Made by a program: the position numbers and the translations under genes. Shown piece by piece: positions 11,771-24,017 of a stretch of DNA of 64,000 nucleotides (its first letter is position 1; every line of letters begins with the position of its first letter). Origin of the DNA: Siphonodentalium dalli (Eukaryota; Mollusca; Scaphopoda; Gadilida; Siphonodentaliidae); contig CP136064.1 in assembly GCA_032622095.1 (NCBI GenBank), forward strand, positions 127,831,605 through 127,895,604, given 5' to 3'. The notes beneath the pieces were generated by a model. That model was not told the origin of the DNA, searched no databases, and saw nothing but the letters and a program-made list of their open reading frames with translations.

Positions 11771-12372
11771 CGAATCCTAAATGACTGACAGATGATGGGT
11801 TTCTCAGTAAAGCATTGTGCTTTACAATTTCTAAAGAATGGCTAGGTCTTTAGTTTAATATCACATTACATATTTCAAGTTGCCATTGCTTGCTGACCAC
11901 ATTTGACACAAATATGACACCAGTATGTTTATGAACAGAAACGCATTTCAATTGATATTAACAAAATATACAGAGATTTAATTCTTACCTCTGAAGCATT
12001 TAATGGCCAAATTATGCAATAATTTATCACACCCACAACATAATACGATCATGCACATAGAACTCGTCAGAGGGAAAAAACTGGTCTGAAATTCACCGTG
12101 AAATGCCTTAATTTCACTTTTCAAACTCCCGACAAAATTTCTCTACAGGGAGACGCAAATATTGTCACTGGAACCTCTTTGAAATTACTCCTATAATGAC
12201 CAACCTCTATACCAAATTTAACTGATATCCTCAGATATATACGCAGATGGTGGATCGGCAGACAAAACAGATGGATGGAGGATAAATGCAAACCTGCACA
12301 GCCAGCATTGTCTTCAGTATAAATGAAGATATTATTAAATTCTGACAAAAATCATTGGATTACTTACAGTAC

Positions 12373-12531
12373 AGTGTGTTAGTCCGACAGTTTGGTAGCC
12401 CGAAGGTTCATTAATCAGAATGTTCCATTGTCCAAGGTTTCATTAGTAAGAGGGTTTATTGGTCTGTGGGTTTGATAGTCTGGCAGTTTGGTATTGTAAG
12501 GGTCTATCAGTCCGAGGTTTCAGTAGATCAC
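12373..12531. repeat. Degenerate minisatellite, forward orientation
   Basis: Imperfect units of the kind GTCCGAAGGTTCATTA with altered spacers (gtccgacagtttggtag, gtccaaggtttcattag). The same motif appears in reverse complement, better preserved, in Y. Equivalent stretches lie 6.12 and 12.25 kb further on. Confidence 0.55.
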
Positions 12532-14765
12532 ATGTCCAGTTCAAAGAGACACAAGTATCACAGTGAACATCTATTAACACAATGAATAGTGGAGCAGCAG
12601 AGACCAGAAATAAATTGAATCAATCATTTCACTGAGGCCAAAGAAAATTAAATATCTGGTTTGGGTTACAAGCCGAAAATAAATAGGGTACATATGTATT
12701 AGGTCAACATGAATTTTTTTTTTTTTAATTAATTTTTTTATTTTTACATAGTCTTAATATGACTTTGCATGTGCGTATTTAACTCTGCAAGATTGACATA
12801 AAACTACTTTTGATTATTTTTGTAAAAAATTTAATATTACACTGAGAAATCAACCTATTCTGAGATGTTGAAATGTGTTTTTTGTGTTTTATGAATTTTT
12901 TGGAGAAAAAATTCAATAAATTTTCTTGAAAACCATGAAAAAAACTTCAGGGTAGGGCTGGGTCCGTAGGGAACCTAAACCACAAATATTTTTTTCTTTG
13001 GCCCGACCACTAATATTTATATGTCAAAATGTTCGCACAGATATGAGGAATATGAAAACTGAGTTAGCCAGAAACAAAGATCTGTGTGAACTGAGATTTT
13101 GGGGAAAAAACCTCTTTTTTGTAAATAAATCAGTAAAAACTGGAATTGAGCTCTAGGAATAATATTTCACCTTACTTTTTGCTGGAAACTCACATGAACT
13201 GTAGTGTATGGTCATGTTTACATGATGAAAATGGTTTGATGATTATTTCATTATCCTATGGTTAACTTTGGAGTAAAATTCAAAAATAATTATGAAAATG
13301 AGATAATTTTGGAATCCACCAAAACATAATATACATCGTTAACCCTTTGAACCCTGGCGCCCCACAGTGATCGACACCCTGACCCGGGGCTCCCAGTGGT
13401 ATGTCCGCCCTTAAATTAGACATGGTCTAGTAGCATGGTGTTGATTGTGTTCAAATTGCGACACCGGTCTGAAACTTTACAGGTTTGTCCCCCATGGATC
13501 ATCGATTATTATAAGATCGCGAGACTTTGCCTCGCGGCAACTCCTTGGTAACGGTTGCTAGGAATGTTGGAATGTTAAATATCATGACTGAACTAACTAG
13601 CATAAATTTGTGTCACTATTAATCCATATAATTTTATAACAACTCAACCGACAGAAATATTCAAACCCGTCTACACTAGCGAACACATACGAAAACGAAA
13701 GCACGCGCATGCGTAATAGATCAGAAATCTGGGAAAACACGCGAAATTAACATAATTTATTTGTATTTGAAAATGGTGATATGTTTTCCAATCCGGGATT
13801 AAACTAACAAATCTGTAATTCTGACAACTTTTATATCACAATCTATGTGTGAACACAAAGAATACAATCTCTGCTACAGGTAATTAAGACTAATGTATTT
13901 GTAGATAATTTAAGAGAAAATGGTATTTTGATGGGTCATATCGGTGGTCACTGATGTTGACCTGCTTCAAAATGTGTGCTAACTTTGCTTTCAGCTCTTT
14001 TATTTATAGACTAGAAGGATTAATACAATCGTAAATGTCCAAATATTAAAATATGTATTAATCCGAATAGTCTAATTTGTTGGACTATTCAGTCAGCTGC
14101 TGCAATGCAAAATTACACAGCAGTTATAAAAATTAGTGAATATTTTAATGCAAAACTCTGCAGTTGCAAATATTTATGGATGTGACTTTTTTATCAGGCG
14201 GGTTGGCTTCTAATTTGTTCCAATACAAGGTTGGTGTATTTATTTATTTATTTTATATTCCTTTTTCAAAACTAGGTCAAGCGTTGTGAGTCCACAAATT
14301 CTCAACTTAAGAAAAGTAAATTTATAAATATTGAGAGCTGTAGCTTACCTAGCCCCCGTCGTCAGTTAAATGTTACATGTCTGTTAAACGACACGGCCGC
14401 TTCAGTGAATAGTTCCATTTTTCCAATCCAGACCACTTACTGCTTCATCTATAAATCCCCATTCAATTATCAGATTATGTGACTGATTGGTCAGTGTTAA
14501 ATTGGTGTCACTTGAACTCCCCGGCATAAAGGATCATAAACATTTTGTCTACTGACACACAATCTAAATATGGATAGACAATATATCGACATTCGTGCCT
14601 TGGCTTCAGTTCTTCAAGTTTTATTCTGAAACTGCACCCATCCAAAAGGGGGAGAAAGAAAACAATATGTGCCCCTCCAACGACTCGACAGTGCCACGGA
14701 TGAGAAAAAGCGGGAACTAAATAGGTTTTGATAAAACGTGAGCCACACAGACCGATTTTCGCAAG

Positions 14766-14986
14766 CTGAGATCAGTCTCCAATCCAGGATTAACCGCTGC
14801 CCGCGCCCATACGTTGTCCGCGACCACTCGTATTGCCAAGAAATGTATCATTTATGTATTTGAGACGTTCGTAGGTTACAATTCATTCTGCATTATTCTG
14901 AGAAGCTGAACAGCCCAAATTCATTTGAAAATTGTCCAGATCAAGCTAGAATGACTCGGAATTGCAACTGACAAAAGACATCAATA
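14766..14986. repeat. 225-bp dispersed repeat, copy in array 1
   Basis: This piece starts near tgagatcagtctcc and ends catcaataaac. A close relative is the last 225 bp of each nanos unit (about 38,818-39,042, 46,257-46,481, 53,689-53,906). Also present at about 20,891-21,111 and 27,016-27,236. It is not tRNA-like, and it may be one end of a transposon. Confidence 0.7.
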
Positions 14987-15118
14987 AACAAGAAAACCAT
15001 AGTCAGAAATGGTAACGCCACCAAGATCGTATTATTAGCCATAAATATAAATAACAAGAAAACCATAGTCAGAAATGGTAACGCCACCAAGATCGTATTA
15101 TCAGCCATAAATATAAAT
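14987..15118. repeat. 66-bp direct duplication
   Basis: aacaagaaaaccatagtc begins at 14,987 and again at 15,053, and the two 66-bp copies are nearly identical. Present in all three X segments. Confidence 0.9.
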
Positions 15119-15780
15119 AATAATACAATTATTCTATAAACTAGCTTTCAAATTTTATGCGGGAAATTTGCGTACTTCCATATTTCAAGTTTTCCCGTTT
15201 CTCGTGTCATACATTACTTTCATCAAACTGTCTTCTTTATTACACAAGCTGATAGGCCCGACTTCACCCGGGCTGTTTCCCATCTGCTTTCCGGTGAAAG
15301 GTGCGATTTGACCTTCAATTGACTATTTCGAAAGTCAAGGTCAGGTCAGGGTCATGATTTGTCCAGTCCAAAACACCCCCACCCGTAGAAAAGTACCCAT
15401 AGGTATCAAATTTCGTCGAAATCCGTCCGTTTTACCCAACTTGACCTTTAATGAACAATTTTGAAGGTCAAGGTAAGGTCAGAGTCATGATTTGACCCGT
15501 CCAAAACACCCCCCCCCCCCGACAAAAGTACCCATAGGTATCAAATTTCGTCGAAATCTATCCGTTTTATCCGAGTTGACCTTTGATTGGCCATGTTGAA
15601 GGTCAAGGTCAGGCCGAGGTCACGATTTGACCCGTTCAAAACTCTCCTCGGACCAAAGTATCCCTAGGTATCAAATTTCGCCGAAATTTGTCCGTTTTAC
15701 CCAAATTTACCTTGCATTGACAGTTTTAAAGGTCAAGGTCAGGTCGGGGTCACGATTTGACCCGTCCAAAACACTTCCCG
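15118..15780 (+). repeat. G block 1: four diverged repeats of about 140 bp, rich in AGGTCA
   Basis: After an AT-rich lead with CCCGACTTCACCCGGGCTG, four units each contain TTGACCTT, a GGTCAAGGT segment, GATTTGACCCGTCCAAAAC or a variant, and a phrase around CCCATAGGTATCAAATTTCG. C runs of variable length occur in unit 2. A related element in the opposite orientation lies at about 57,780-58,375, so this is a dispersed transposon family with internal tandem repeats. It is non-coding. Confidence 0.8.
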
Positions 15781-17228
15781 GACACAAATACCCATAAGTA
15801 TCAAATTACGTTGAAATCTATGGAAAGCCGAGGAGGACATGTTGGTCGCTAATTGCTAGATATACGACGCGGTATTTTGAAGGTGTTTCAAACTAGGAGA
15901 TAGAAGTATTCTGCCTTTCAAATGGTGATGAATTATAGTAGTTTATTCAAATTTTATGGCATAAATTGTTATTAAAATCGTATATACTATAAAAAATTAA
16001 TGACTCGAAAATTAAGTGGGCCTTTAAACAAAGTCACAATTGCATTTAGGCTCATCTCATACTCGTCCATTCAGCGATATTCTACTGCGCAGTTTGTTAT
16101 AGCCTCCAGTATTTATTGAGCGTTATACCCCCAACTCTTATAATTCGCCTTTAGCAGGCGTACTCTTGCCTCAGATTATTGAGATATTAGGTCACACATA
16201 ATCACATTAAATCGCATCGTAACATAGCAATTGTGTGGGCTCCTTGGCGTGAATATGTAATGAGAAATAAGGTCATACGTAATGACATTAAACTCAAGAA
16301 AACCCTCGAAAACAAAACAAAATCACATTTAATGTTTTACGTTATTTCCTTCATAAAAAGAATCTTCGTGATAATGAACCCTCTCGTTACTTTAGAATAT
16401 AGAATTAACCTTAAAATAAAAAAAATCTTTGGAACACAGAACCTTCGGAATAACGAACCTTCGGATTGGTGAACCTTCGGAATAGCGAACATTCAGAGAA
16501 ATTTCGGAATAGTGGACCTTCGGGATAGTGAACCTTCGGAATAGAGACATGCCGCCAATATTCATATTATATGCCCAGAGTTCAAAGGTATGGACCCATA
16601 AAATTCTAAACTTGGCCCTTAAAATATTGAACTCCAAATTGGAGCACACACAGAACACCACTTAAGTCAACTGAACCTATGTCATGTCCCAATGCGGGAG
16701 GGTCCATATATACCACAACATTCATAGTATATGCCAAGAATTCAAAGGTATGGGCCCACGTAATGACATAAAATCTCAAGAAAACCAGCGAAAACAAAAC
16801 AAAATCACATTTAATGTTCTAAGTTAAGTTATTTCCTCCTGTATCTGTATCGGTGTGCGCGCATGATCAGTTCGGATGTGAGCGCACACTCCATATAAAG
16901 AATCTTTGTGAAAATGAACCCTCTCAAATTAGTCTCAATACTTTAAAATATAGAATTAACCTAAAAATAACAAAAACCTTCGGAATAGAGAACCTTCGGA
17001 ATAGCGGACCTTCGGGATAGCAAACCTTCATAATAGAAGCATGTCCCCACAATTACACCGGTGACGTAAACACATGTGCCAATCTTAGTTGTACTCTCGC
17101 AATTATCGGTACGATGAAACGGTGACGGAATTTGACGAGGTTTGCCGAATGTACAATCACCCAGTGAATTATCGATCGACCATGCGATATCAAAAAACCA
17201 AAAGCTAGAAACACCACACTAGGTGGCG
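15781..17228. repeat. Y segment 1
   Basis: AT-rich and non-coding. It contains two minisatellite patches built on AACCTTCGGAATAG (16,433-16,545 and 16,973-17,036) and two related copies of a phrase around AGAATTCAAAGGTATGGGCCC. It ends at CTAGGTGGCGTAA. Confidence 0.8.
16433..17036. repeat. Minisatellite patches, AACCTTCGGAATAG unit of about 16-17 bp
   Basis: About seven imperfect units lie at 16,433-16,545 and four at 16,973-17,036, separated by unrelated sequence. Orientation is opposite to the degenerate patch at 12,373-12,531. The same patches recur in Y2, Y3 and Y4. Confidence 0.8.
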
Positions 17229-17897
17229 TAATAATACAATTATTCTATAAACTAGCTTTCAAATTTTATGCGGGAAATTTGCGTACTTCCATATTTCAAG
17301 TTTTCCCGTTTCTCGTGGCATATATACATTACTTTCATCAAACTGTCTTCTTTATTACACAAGCTGATAGGCCCGACTTCACCCGGGCTGTTTCCCATCT
17401 GCTTTCCGGTGAAAGGTGCGATTTGACCTTCAATTGACTATTTCGAAAGTCAAGGTCAGGTCAGGGTCATGATTTGTCCAGTCCAAAACACCCCCACCCG
17501 TAGAAAACTACCCATAGGTATCAAATTTCGTCGAAATCCGTCCGTTTTACCCAACTTGACCTTTAATTAACAATTTTGAAGGTCAAGGTAAGGTCAGAGT
17601 CATGATTTGACCCGTCCAAAACAACCCCCCCCCCCCCGACAAAAGTACCCATAGGTATCAAATTTCGTCGAAATCTATCCGTTTTATCCGAGTTGACCTT
17701 TGATTGGCCATATTGAAGGTCAAGGTCAGGCCGAGGTCACGATTTGACCCGTTCAAAACTCTCCTCGGACCAAAGTATCCCTAGGTATCAAATTTCGCCG
17801 AAATTTGTCCGTTTTACCCAAATTGACCTTGCATTGACAGTTTTAATGGTCAAGGTCAGGTCGGGGTCACGATTTGACCCGTTCAAAACACTTCCCG
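17229..17897 (+). repeat. G' block 1
   Basis: A second copy of the G block with its own variants shared by all G' blocks: cgtagaaaactaccc, taattaacaattttg, ccatattgaagg and gtggcatatatac. It breaks off at CTTCCC and is joined to the next X at 17,896. Confidence 0.85.
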
Positions 17898-20800
17898 AAT
17901 CCTAAATGACTGACAGATGATGGGTTTCTCAGTAAAGCATTGTGCTTTACAATTTCTAAAGAATGGCTAGGTCTTTAGTTTAATATCACATTACATATTT
18001 CAAGTTGCCATTGCTTGCTGACCACATTTGACACAAATATGACACCAGTATGTTTATGAACAGAAACGCATTTCAATTGATATTAACAAAATATACAGAG
18101 ATTTAATTCTTACCTCTGAAGCATTTAATGGCCAAATTATGCAATAATTTATCACACCCACAACATAATACGATCATGCACATAGAACTCGTCAGAGGGA
18201 AAAAACTGGTCTGAAATTCACCGTGAAATGCCTTAATTTCACTTTTCAAACTCCCGACAAAATTTCTCTACAGGGAGACGCAAATATTGTCACTGGAACC
18301 TCTTTGAAATTACTCCTATAATGACCAACCTCTATACCAAATTTAACTGATATCCTCAGATATATACGCAGATGGTGGATCGGCAGACAAAACAGATGGA
18401 TGGAGGATAAATGCAAACCTGCACAGCCAGCATTGTCTTCAGTATAAATGAAGATATTATTAAATTCTGACAAAAATCATTGGATTACTTACAGTACAGT
18501 GTGTTAGTCCGACAGTTTGGTAGCCCGAAGGTTCATTAATCAGAATGTTCCATTGTCCAAGGTTTCATTAGTAAGAGGGTTTATTGGTCTGTGGGTTTGA
18601 TAGTCTGGCAGTTTGGTATTGTAAGGGTCTATCAGTCCGAGGTTTCAGTAGATCACATGTCCAGTTCAAAGAGACACAAGTATCACAGTGAACATCTATT
18701 AACACAATGAATAGTGGAGCAGCAGAGACCAGAAATAAATTGAATCAATCATTTCACTGAGGCCAAAGAAAATTAAATATCTGGTTTGGGTTACAAGCCG
18801 AAAATAAATAGGGTACATATGTATTAGGTCAACATGAATTTTTTTTTTTTTAATTAATTTTTTTATTTTTACATAGTCTTAATATGACTTTGCATGTGCG
18901 TATTTAACTCTGCAAGATTGACATAAAACTACTTTTGATTATTTTTGTAAAAAATTTAATATTACACTGAGAAATCAACCTATTCTGAGATGTTGAAATG
19001 TGTTTTTTGTGTTTTATGAATTTTTTGGAGAAAAAATTCAATAAATTTTCTTGAAAACCATGAAAAAAACTTCAGGGTAGGGCTGGGTCCGTAGGGAACC
19101 TAAACCACAAATATTTTTTTCTTTGGCCCGACCACTAATATTTATATGTCAAAATGTTCGCACAGATATGAGGAATATGAAAACTGAGTTAGCCAGAAAC
19201 AAAGATCTGTGTGAACTGAGATTTTGGGGAAAAAACCTCTTTTTTGTAAATAAATCAGTAAAAACTGGAATTGAGCTCTAGGAATAATATTTCACCTTAC
19301 TTTTTGCTGGAAACTCACATGAACTGTAGTGTATGGTCATGTTTACATGATGAAAATGGTTTGATGATTATTTCATTATCCTATGGTTAACTTTGGAGTA
19401 AAATTCAAAAATAATTATGAAAATGAGATAATTTTGGAATCCACCAAAACATAATATACATCGTTAACCCTTTGAACCCTGGCGCCCCACAGTGATCGAC
19501 ACCCTGACCCGGGGCTCCCAGTGGTATGTCCGCCCTTAAATTAGACATGGTCTAGTAGCATGGTGTTGATTGTGTTCAAATTGCGACACCGGTCTGAAAC
19601 TTTACAGGTTTGTCCCCCATGGATCATCGATTATTATAAGATCGCGAGACTTTGCCTCGCGGCAACTCCTTGGTAACGGTTGCTAGGAATGTTGGAATGT
19701 TAAATATCATGACTGAACTAACTAGCATAAATTTGTGTCACTATTAATCCATATAATTTTATAACAACTCAACCGACAGAAATATTCAAACCCGTCTACA
19801 CTAGCGAACACATACGAAAACGAAAGCACGCGCATGCGTAATAGATCAGAAATCTGGGAAAACACGCGAAATTAACATAATTTATTTGTATTTGAAAATG
19901 GTGATATGTTTTCCAATCCGGGATTAAACTAACAAATCTGTAATTCTGACAACTTTTATATCACAATCTATGTGTGAACACAAAGAATACAATCTCTGCT
20001 ACAGGTAATTAAGACTAATGTATTTGTAGATAATTTAAGAGAAAATGGTATTTTGATGGGTCATATCGGTGGTCACTGATGTTGACCTGCTTCAAAATGT
20101 GTGCTAACTTTGCTTTCAGCTCTTTTATTTATAGACTAGAAGGATTAATACAATCGTAAATGTCCAAATATTAAAATATGTATTAATCCGAATAGTCTAA
20201 TTTGTTGGACTATTCAGTCAGCTGCTGCAATGCAAAATTACACAGCAGTTATAAAAATTAGTGAATATTTTAATGCAAAACTCTGCAGTTGCAAATATTT
20301 ATGGATGTGACTTTTTTATCAGGCGGGTTGGCTTCTAATTTGTTCCAATACAAGGTTGGTGTATTTATTTATTTATTTTATATTCCTTTTTCAAAACTAG
20401 GTCAAGCGTTGTGAGTCCACAAATTCTCAACTTAAGAAAAGTAAATTTATAAATATTGAGAGCTGTAGCTTACCTAGCCCCCGTCGTCAGTTAAATGTTA
20501 CATGTCTGTTAAACGACACGGCCGCTTCAGTGAATAGTTCCATTTTTCCAATCCAGACCACTTACTGCTTCATCTATAAATCCCCATTCAATTATCAGAT
20601 TATGTGACTGATTGGTCAGTGTTAAATTGGTGTCACTTGAACTCCCCGGCATAAAGGATCATAAACATTTTGTCTACTGACACACAATCTAAATATGGAT
20701 AGACAATATATCGACATTCGTGCCTTGGCTTCAGTTCTTCAAGTTTTATTCTGAAACTGCACCCATCCAAAAGGGGGAGAAAGAAAACAATATGTGCCCC

Positions 20801-23800
20801 TCCAACGACTCGACAGTGCCACGGATGAGAAAAAGCGGGAACTAAATAGGTTTTGATAAAACGTGAGCCACACAGACCGATTTTCGCAAGCTGAGATCAG
20901 TCTCCAATCCAGGATTAACCGCTGCCCGCGCCCATACGTTGTCCGCGACCACTCGTATTGCCAAGAAATGTATCATTTATGTATTTGAGACGTTCGTAGG
21001 TTACAATTCATTCTGCATTATTCTGAGAAGCTGAACAGCCCAAATTCATTTGAAAATTGTCCAGATCAAGCTAGAATGACTCGGAATTGCAACTGACAAA
21101 AGACATCAATAAACAAGAAAACCATAGTCAGAAATGGTAACGCCACCAAGATCGTATTATTAGCCATAAATATAAATAACAAGAAAACCATAGTCAGAAA
21201 TGGTAACGCCACCAAGATCGTATTATCAGCCATAAATATAAATAATAATACAATTATTCTATAAACTAGCTTTCAAATTTTATGCGGGAAATTTGCGTAC
21301 TTCCATATTTCAAGTTTTCCCGTTTCTCGTGTCATACATTACTTTCATCAAACTGTCTTCTTTATTACACAAGCTGATAGGCCCGACTTCACCCGGGCTG
21401 TTTCCCATCTGCTTTCCGGTGAAAGGTGCGATTTGACCTTCAATTGACTATTTCGAAAGTCAAGGTCAGGTCAGGGTCATGATTTGTCCAGTCCAAAACA
21501 CCCCCACCCGTAGAAAAGTACCCATAGGTATCAAATTTCGTCGAAATCCGTCCGTTTTACCCAACTTGACCTTTAATGAACAATTTTGAAGGTCAAGGTA
21601 AGGTCAGAGTCATGATTTGACCCGTCCAAAACACCCCCCCCCCGACAAAAGTACCCATAGGTATCAAATTTCGTCGAAATCTATCCGTTTTATCCGAGTT
21701 GACCTTGATTGGCCATGTTGAAGGTCAAGGTCAGGCCGAGGTCACGATTTGACCCGTTCAAAACTCTCCTCGGACCAAAGTATCCCTAGGTATCAAATTT
21801 CGCCGAAATTTGTCCGTTTTACCCAAATTTACCTTGCATTGACAGTTTTAAAGGTCAAGGTCAGGTCGGGGTCACGATTTGACCCGTCCAAAACACTTCC
21901 CGGACACAAATACCCATAAGTATCAAATTACGTTGAAATCTATGGAAAGCCGAGGAGGACATGTTGGTCGCTAATTGCTAGATATACGACGCGGTATTTT
22001 GAAGGTGTTTCAAACTAGGAGATAGAAGTATTCTGCCTTTCAAATGGTGATGAATTATAGTAGTTTATTCAAATTTTATGGCATAAATTGTTATTAAAAT
22101 CGTATATACTATAAAAAATTAATGACTCGAAAATTAAGTGGGCCTTTAAACAAAGTCACAATTGCATTTAGGCTCATCTCATACTCGTCCATTCAGCGAT
22201 ATTCTACTGCGCAGTTTGTTATAGCCTCCAGTATTTATTGAGCGTTATACCCCCAACTCTTATAATTCGCCTTTAGCAGGCGTACTCTTGCCTCAGATTA
22301 TTGAGATATTAGGTCACACATAATCACATTAAATCGCATCGTAACATAGCAATTGTGTGGGCTCCTTGGCGTGAATATGTAATGAGAAATAAGGTCATAC
22401 GTAATGACATTAAACTCAAGAAAACCCTCGAAAACAAAACAAAATCACATTTAATGTTTTACGTTATTTCCTTCATAAAAAGAATCTTCGTGATAATGAA
22501 CTCTCTCGTTACTTTAGAATATAGAATTAACCTTAAAATAAAAAAAATCTTTGGAACACAGAACCTTCGGAATAACGAACCTTCGGATTGGTGAACCTTC
22601 GGAATAGCGAACATTCAGAGAAATTTCGGAATAGTGGACCTTCGGGATAGTGAACCTTCGGAATAGAGACATGCCGCCAATATTCATATTATATGCCCAG
22701 AGTTCAAAGGTATGGACCCATAAAATTCTAAACTTGGCCCTTAAAATATTGAACTCCAAATTGGAGCACACACAGAACACCACTTAAGTCAACTGAACCT
22801 ATGTCATGTCCCAATGCGGGAGGGTCCATATATACCACAACATTCATAGTATATGCCAAGAATTCAAAGGTATGGGCCCACGTAATGACATAAAATCTCA
22901 AGAAAACCAGCGAAAACAAAACAAAATCACATTTAATGTTCTAAGTTAAGTTATTTCCTCCTGTATCTGTATCGGTGTGCGCGCATGATCAGTTCGGATG
23001 TGAGCGCACACTCCATATAAAGAATCTTTGTGAAAATGAACCCTCTCAAATTAGTCTCAATACTTTAAAATATAGAATTAACCTAAAAATAACAAAAACC
23101 TTCGGAATAGAGAACCTTCGGAATAGCGGACCTTCGGGATAGCAAACCTTCATAATAGAAGCATGTCCCCACAATTACACCGGTGACGTAAACACATGTG
23201 CCAATCTTAGTTGTACTCTCGCAATTATCGGTACGATGAAACGGTGACGGAATTTGACGAGGTTTGCCGAATGTACAATCACCCAGTGAATTATCGATCG
23301 ACCATGCGATATCAAAAAACCAAAAGCTAGAAACACCACACTAGGTGGCGTAATAATACAATTATTCTATAAACTAGCTTTCAAATTTTATGCGGGAAAT
23401 TTGCGTACTTCCATATTTCAAGTTTTCCCGTTTCTCGTGGCATATATACATTACTTTCATCAAACTGTCTTCTTTATTACACAAGCTGATAGGCCCGACT
23501 TCACCCGGGCTGTTTCCCATCTGCTTTCCGGTGAAAGGTGCGATTTGACCTTCAATTGACTATTTCGAAAGTCAAGGTCAGGTCAGGGTCATGATTTGTC
23601 CAGTCCAAAACACCCCCACCCGTAGAAAACTACCCATAGGTATCAAATTTCGTCGAAATCCGTCCGTTTTACCCAACTTGACCTTTAATTAACAATTTTG
23701 AAGGTCAAGGTAAGGTCAGAGTCATGATTTGACCCGTCCAAAACAACCCCCCCCCCCCCGACAAAAGTACCCATAGGTATCAAATTTCGTCGAAATCTAT

Positions 23801-24017
23801 CCGTTTTATCCGAGTTGACCTTTGATTGGCCATATTGAAGGTCAAGGTCAGGCCGAGGTCACGATTTGACCCGTTCAAAACTCTCCTCGGACCAAAGTAT
23901 CCCTAGGTATCAAATTTCGCCGAAATTTGTCCGTTTTACCCAAATTGACCTTGCATTGACAGTTTTAATGGTCAAGGTCAGGTCGGGGTCACGATTTGAC
24001 CCGTTCAAAACACTTCC
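17896..24017. repeat. 6.12-kb array, unit 2
   Basis: X is 17,896-21,242, G 21,243-21,902, Y 21,903-23,350 and G' 23,351-24,017. Almost identical to unit 1. Differences seen include a shorter C run in G and a C to T change near 22,502. Confidence 0.88.

Larger units (their letters stand above)
11771..17895. repeat. 6.12-kb array, unit 1
   Basis: X is 11,771-15,117, G 15,118-15,780, Y 15,781-17,228 and G' 17,229-17,895. X holds a poly-T patch (about 12,715-12,740), a possible piggyBac-like end (TTAACCCTTTGAACCC, near 13,340) without a matching right end, the 225-bp dispersed repeat and a 66-bp duplication. The left junction with unique DNA is at 11,770/11,771. Confidence 0.88.

Noticed and set aside
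13339-13400. piggyBac-like left end (TTAACCCTTTGAACCC)
   Set aside because: No matching right end or second TTAA with inverted terminus was found within X, so only a weak hint remains.
15300-15780. Could the G blocks or HINE core repeats be CRISPR arrays?
   Set aside because: The units are 140-190 bp, diverged and without spacer structure. The setting is an animal genome with transposons.
16233-16797. Small ORFs of 63 to 89 codons repeated in every Y segment, and the 75-codon ORF at 12,121 in X
   Set aside because: They recur only because the array recurs. They overlap minisatellites and have no domain or coding bias.
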